Part shown: piece after piece, positions 13,145 through 13,985 of the stretch
Layout: every line of letters begins with the position of its first letter
Position numbering within the stretch: position 1 is the first letter of the stretch
NCBI GenBank assembly: GCA_964549635.1
Contig: CAZJVJ010000020.1
Coordinates: 1 to 13,985 of the forward strand
Direction: 5' to 3'
Source of the DNA: VGNY01 sp964549635
Lineage (GTDB): Bacteria; Chloroflexota; Dehalococcoidia; GIF9; UBA5629
DNA length: 13,985 nucleotides
Position numbers and translations under genes: made by a program
The notes under the pieces: generated by a model
Told to the model about the DNA's origin: nothing
The model's database searches: none
What the model saw: the letters and a program-made list of their open reading frames with translations, nothing else

Positions 13145-13985
13145 ATGACAATGGAAGCGCTAATTGAACGGGCGGCTAAGGACCTGTTGAAGAGTAAGCA
13201 TGCCATTGCCTTAACAGGTGCTGGTGTATCTACAGAGTCAGGCATACCCGATTTCCGTGGGCCGGAGGGCATATGGACTAAAGACCCCGAGGCCGAGAAA
13301 AGGGCCTATCAAACTTATTATAAGTTTCTGCGCGACCCCAAAGATTACTGGGAAGACATACTAGCTGGGCGCTCTTTGCTCGGTAACCTGGAGGCGGCGA
13401 GACCGAACCCAGGCCATTATGCACTTGCCGAGCTGGAGAGGATGGGCATTTTAAAGGCGGTGCTCACCCAGAATGTTGACGGCCTGCACGAAAAGGCGGG
13501 AAGCCGAAAGGTGCTGGAATATCATGGTAGCGTTTTTAAACTGAGGTGTCCGGCTTGCGGGCTGAGATTCAGACGCGATGAATATGACCTGGAAAGGCTA
13601 ATAAGGGAGGGCCAATTGCCACCTCGGTGTAACAAATGTGCTGGCGCGGTTAAAAGTGATGTTGTCCACTTCAATGAGCCTATACCTTCAGATGTTGCCC
13701 ATGAAAGCCTGGAGGAAGCCTGGAAATGCGACCTAATGTTGATCTGCGGCACCTCGGCAGTGGTGTATCCCTTCGCCCAGTTGCCCCGGATAGCCCGGCA
13801 GCGCCAGGTTGAGGTGGAGCGAAGGACAGAATCTGGCCTTTATTTTATAAAAAGCCAGGCTGCTACTGTGATAATCGAGGTCAATGCCGAGCCCACTCCA
13901 TTGACAAAGGAAGGCATTTCCGACTATCTCATCCAGGGGCGGACTGCCGAAATCCTGCCCAAAATCGTGGAAGCCGTAAAAAGGC
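13145..13985 (+). CDS. Sir2-family NAD-dependent protein deacylase (3' end beyond window)
   Basis: An open frame of 280 codons runs off the right edge, so the C-terminus is not seen, but nearly the whole sirtuin domain is. NAD-binding motifs are GAGVSTESGIPDFRG and TQNVDGLHEKAG, the catalytic base is H127 in EYHGS, and a zinc site has C135, C138, C162 and C165. The later motifs CGTSAVVYPFAQLP and EVNAEPTPLT are present. Sirtuins remove acyl groups from lysines, using NAD; in bacteria a typical target is acyl-CoA synthetase. Oddities are a 19-residue insert (220-238) before the VIIEVN strand, and VVHFNEPIP where VVxFGExLP is usual. No SIRT5-type Y..R motif was recognised, so acyl specificity is open. 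The ATG at 13145 has no good ribosome binding site; ATG 13151 is an alternative. Coupling to the regulator 9 nt upstream is likely. Confidence 0.9.
   Translation, partial: MTMEALIERAAKDLLKSKHAIALTGAGVSTESGIPDFRGPEGIWTKDPEAEKRAYQTYYKFLRDPKDYWEDILAGRSLLGNLEAARPNPGHYALAELERMGILKAVLTQNVDGLHEKAGSRKVLEYHGSVFKLRCPACGLRFRRDEYDLERLIREGQLPPRCNKCAGAVKSDVVHFNEPIPSDVAHESLEEAWKCDLMLICGTSAVVYPFAQLPRIARQRQVEVERRTESGLYFIKSQAATVIIEVNAEPTPLTKEGISDYLIQGRTAEILPKIVEAVKR

Noticed and set aside
1..13985. CRISPR array, tRNA or rRNA genes.
   Set aside because: No regularly spaced direct repeats and no recognisable tRNA or rRNA sequence were seen. The cloverleaf-like repeats lack anticodon-arm and T-loop features of tRNA.

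Overview
The window looks like part of a metagenome-assembled genome of an anaerobic bacterium, most plausibly a Dehalococcoidia-type member of the Chloroflexota. This placement is inference. It rests on the gene content (MEDS/PAS hybrid kinase, ADP-forming acyl-CoA synthetase subunit, Fe-S/FMN/FAD enoate-reductase-type enzyme, paired DUF1538 genes with a PII-like protein) and on dispersed cloverleaf-like repeats between genes. No rRNA or tRNA gene, transposase or CRISPR array was recognised. A run of 100 N (2681-2780) inside the first gene is an assembly gap.

Layout. 1-278 is non-coding and holds two copies (A, B) of a terminal-inverted-repeat element with a good sigma70-type promoter between them. 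279-3941 (+) encodes a very large multi-sensor hybrid histidine kinase, and its stop codon lies inside a third copy (C). 4008-6201 (-) is a two-gene operon of a BioF2/CelD-like GNAT protein followed by an MshA-like GT4 glycosyltransferase. A fourth copy (D) sits between the divergent promoters of this operon and of 6451-8376 (+), an Old Yellow Enzyme/2,4-dienoyl-CoA-reductase-like oxidoreductase. That gene converges, 6 bp apart, on 8383-9795 (-), an ADP-forming acyl-CoA synthetase alpha subunit. Upstream of the latter is a small uncharacterised membrane-anchored protein (9820-10245, -) with its own promoter.

The most interesting module is 10367-12146 (-). Two paralogous DUF1538 membrane proteins and a PII-like protein are joined by ATGA and TAATG stop/start overlaps under one promoter. 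I read it as a PII-gated membrane transporter or channel of unknown substrate. A small DUF5752-like gene lies upstream (12329-12634, -).

The right end (12670 to the edge, +) has a near-consensus promoter, a perfect 8-bp inverted repeat, a winged-helix regulator and a sirtuin that runs off the window. The sirtuin carries a 19-residue insertion. The layout suggests an autoregulated regulator-deacylase operon.
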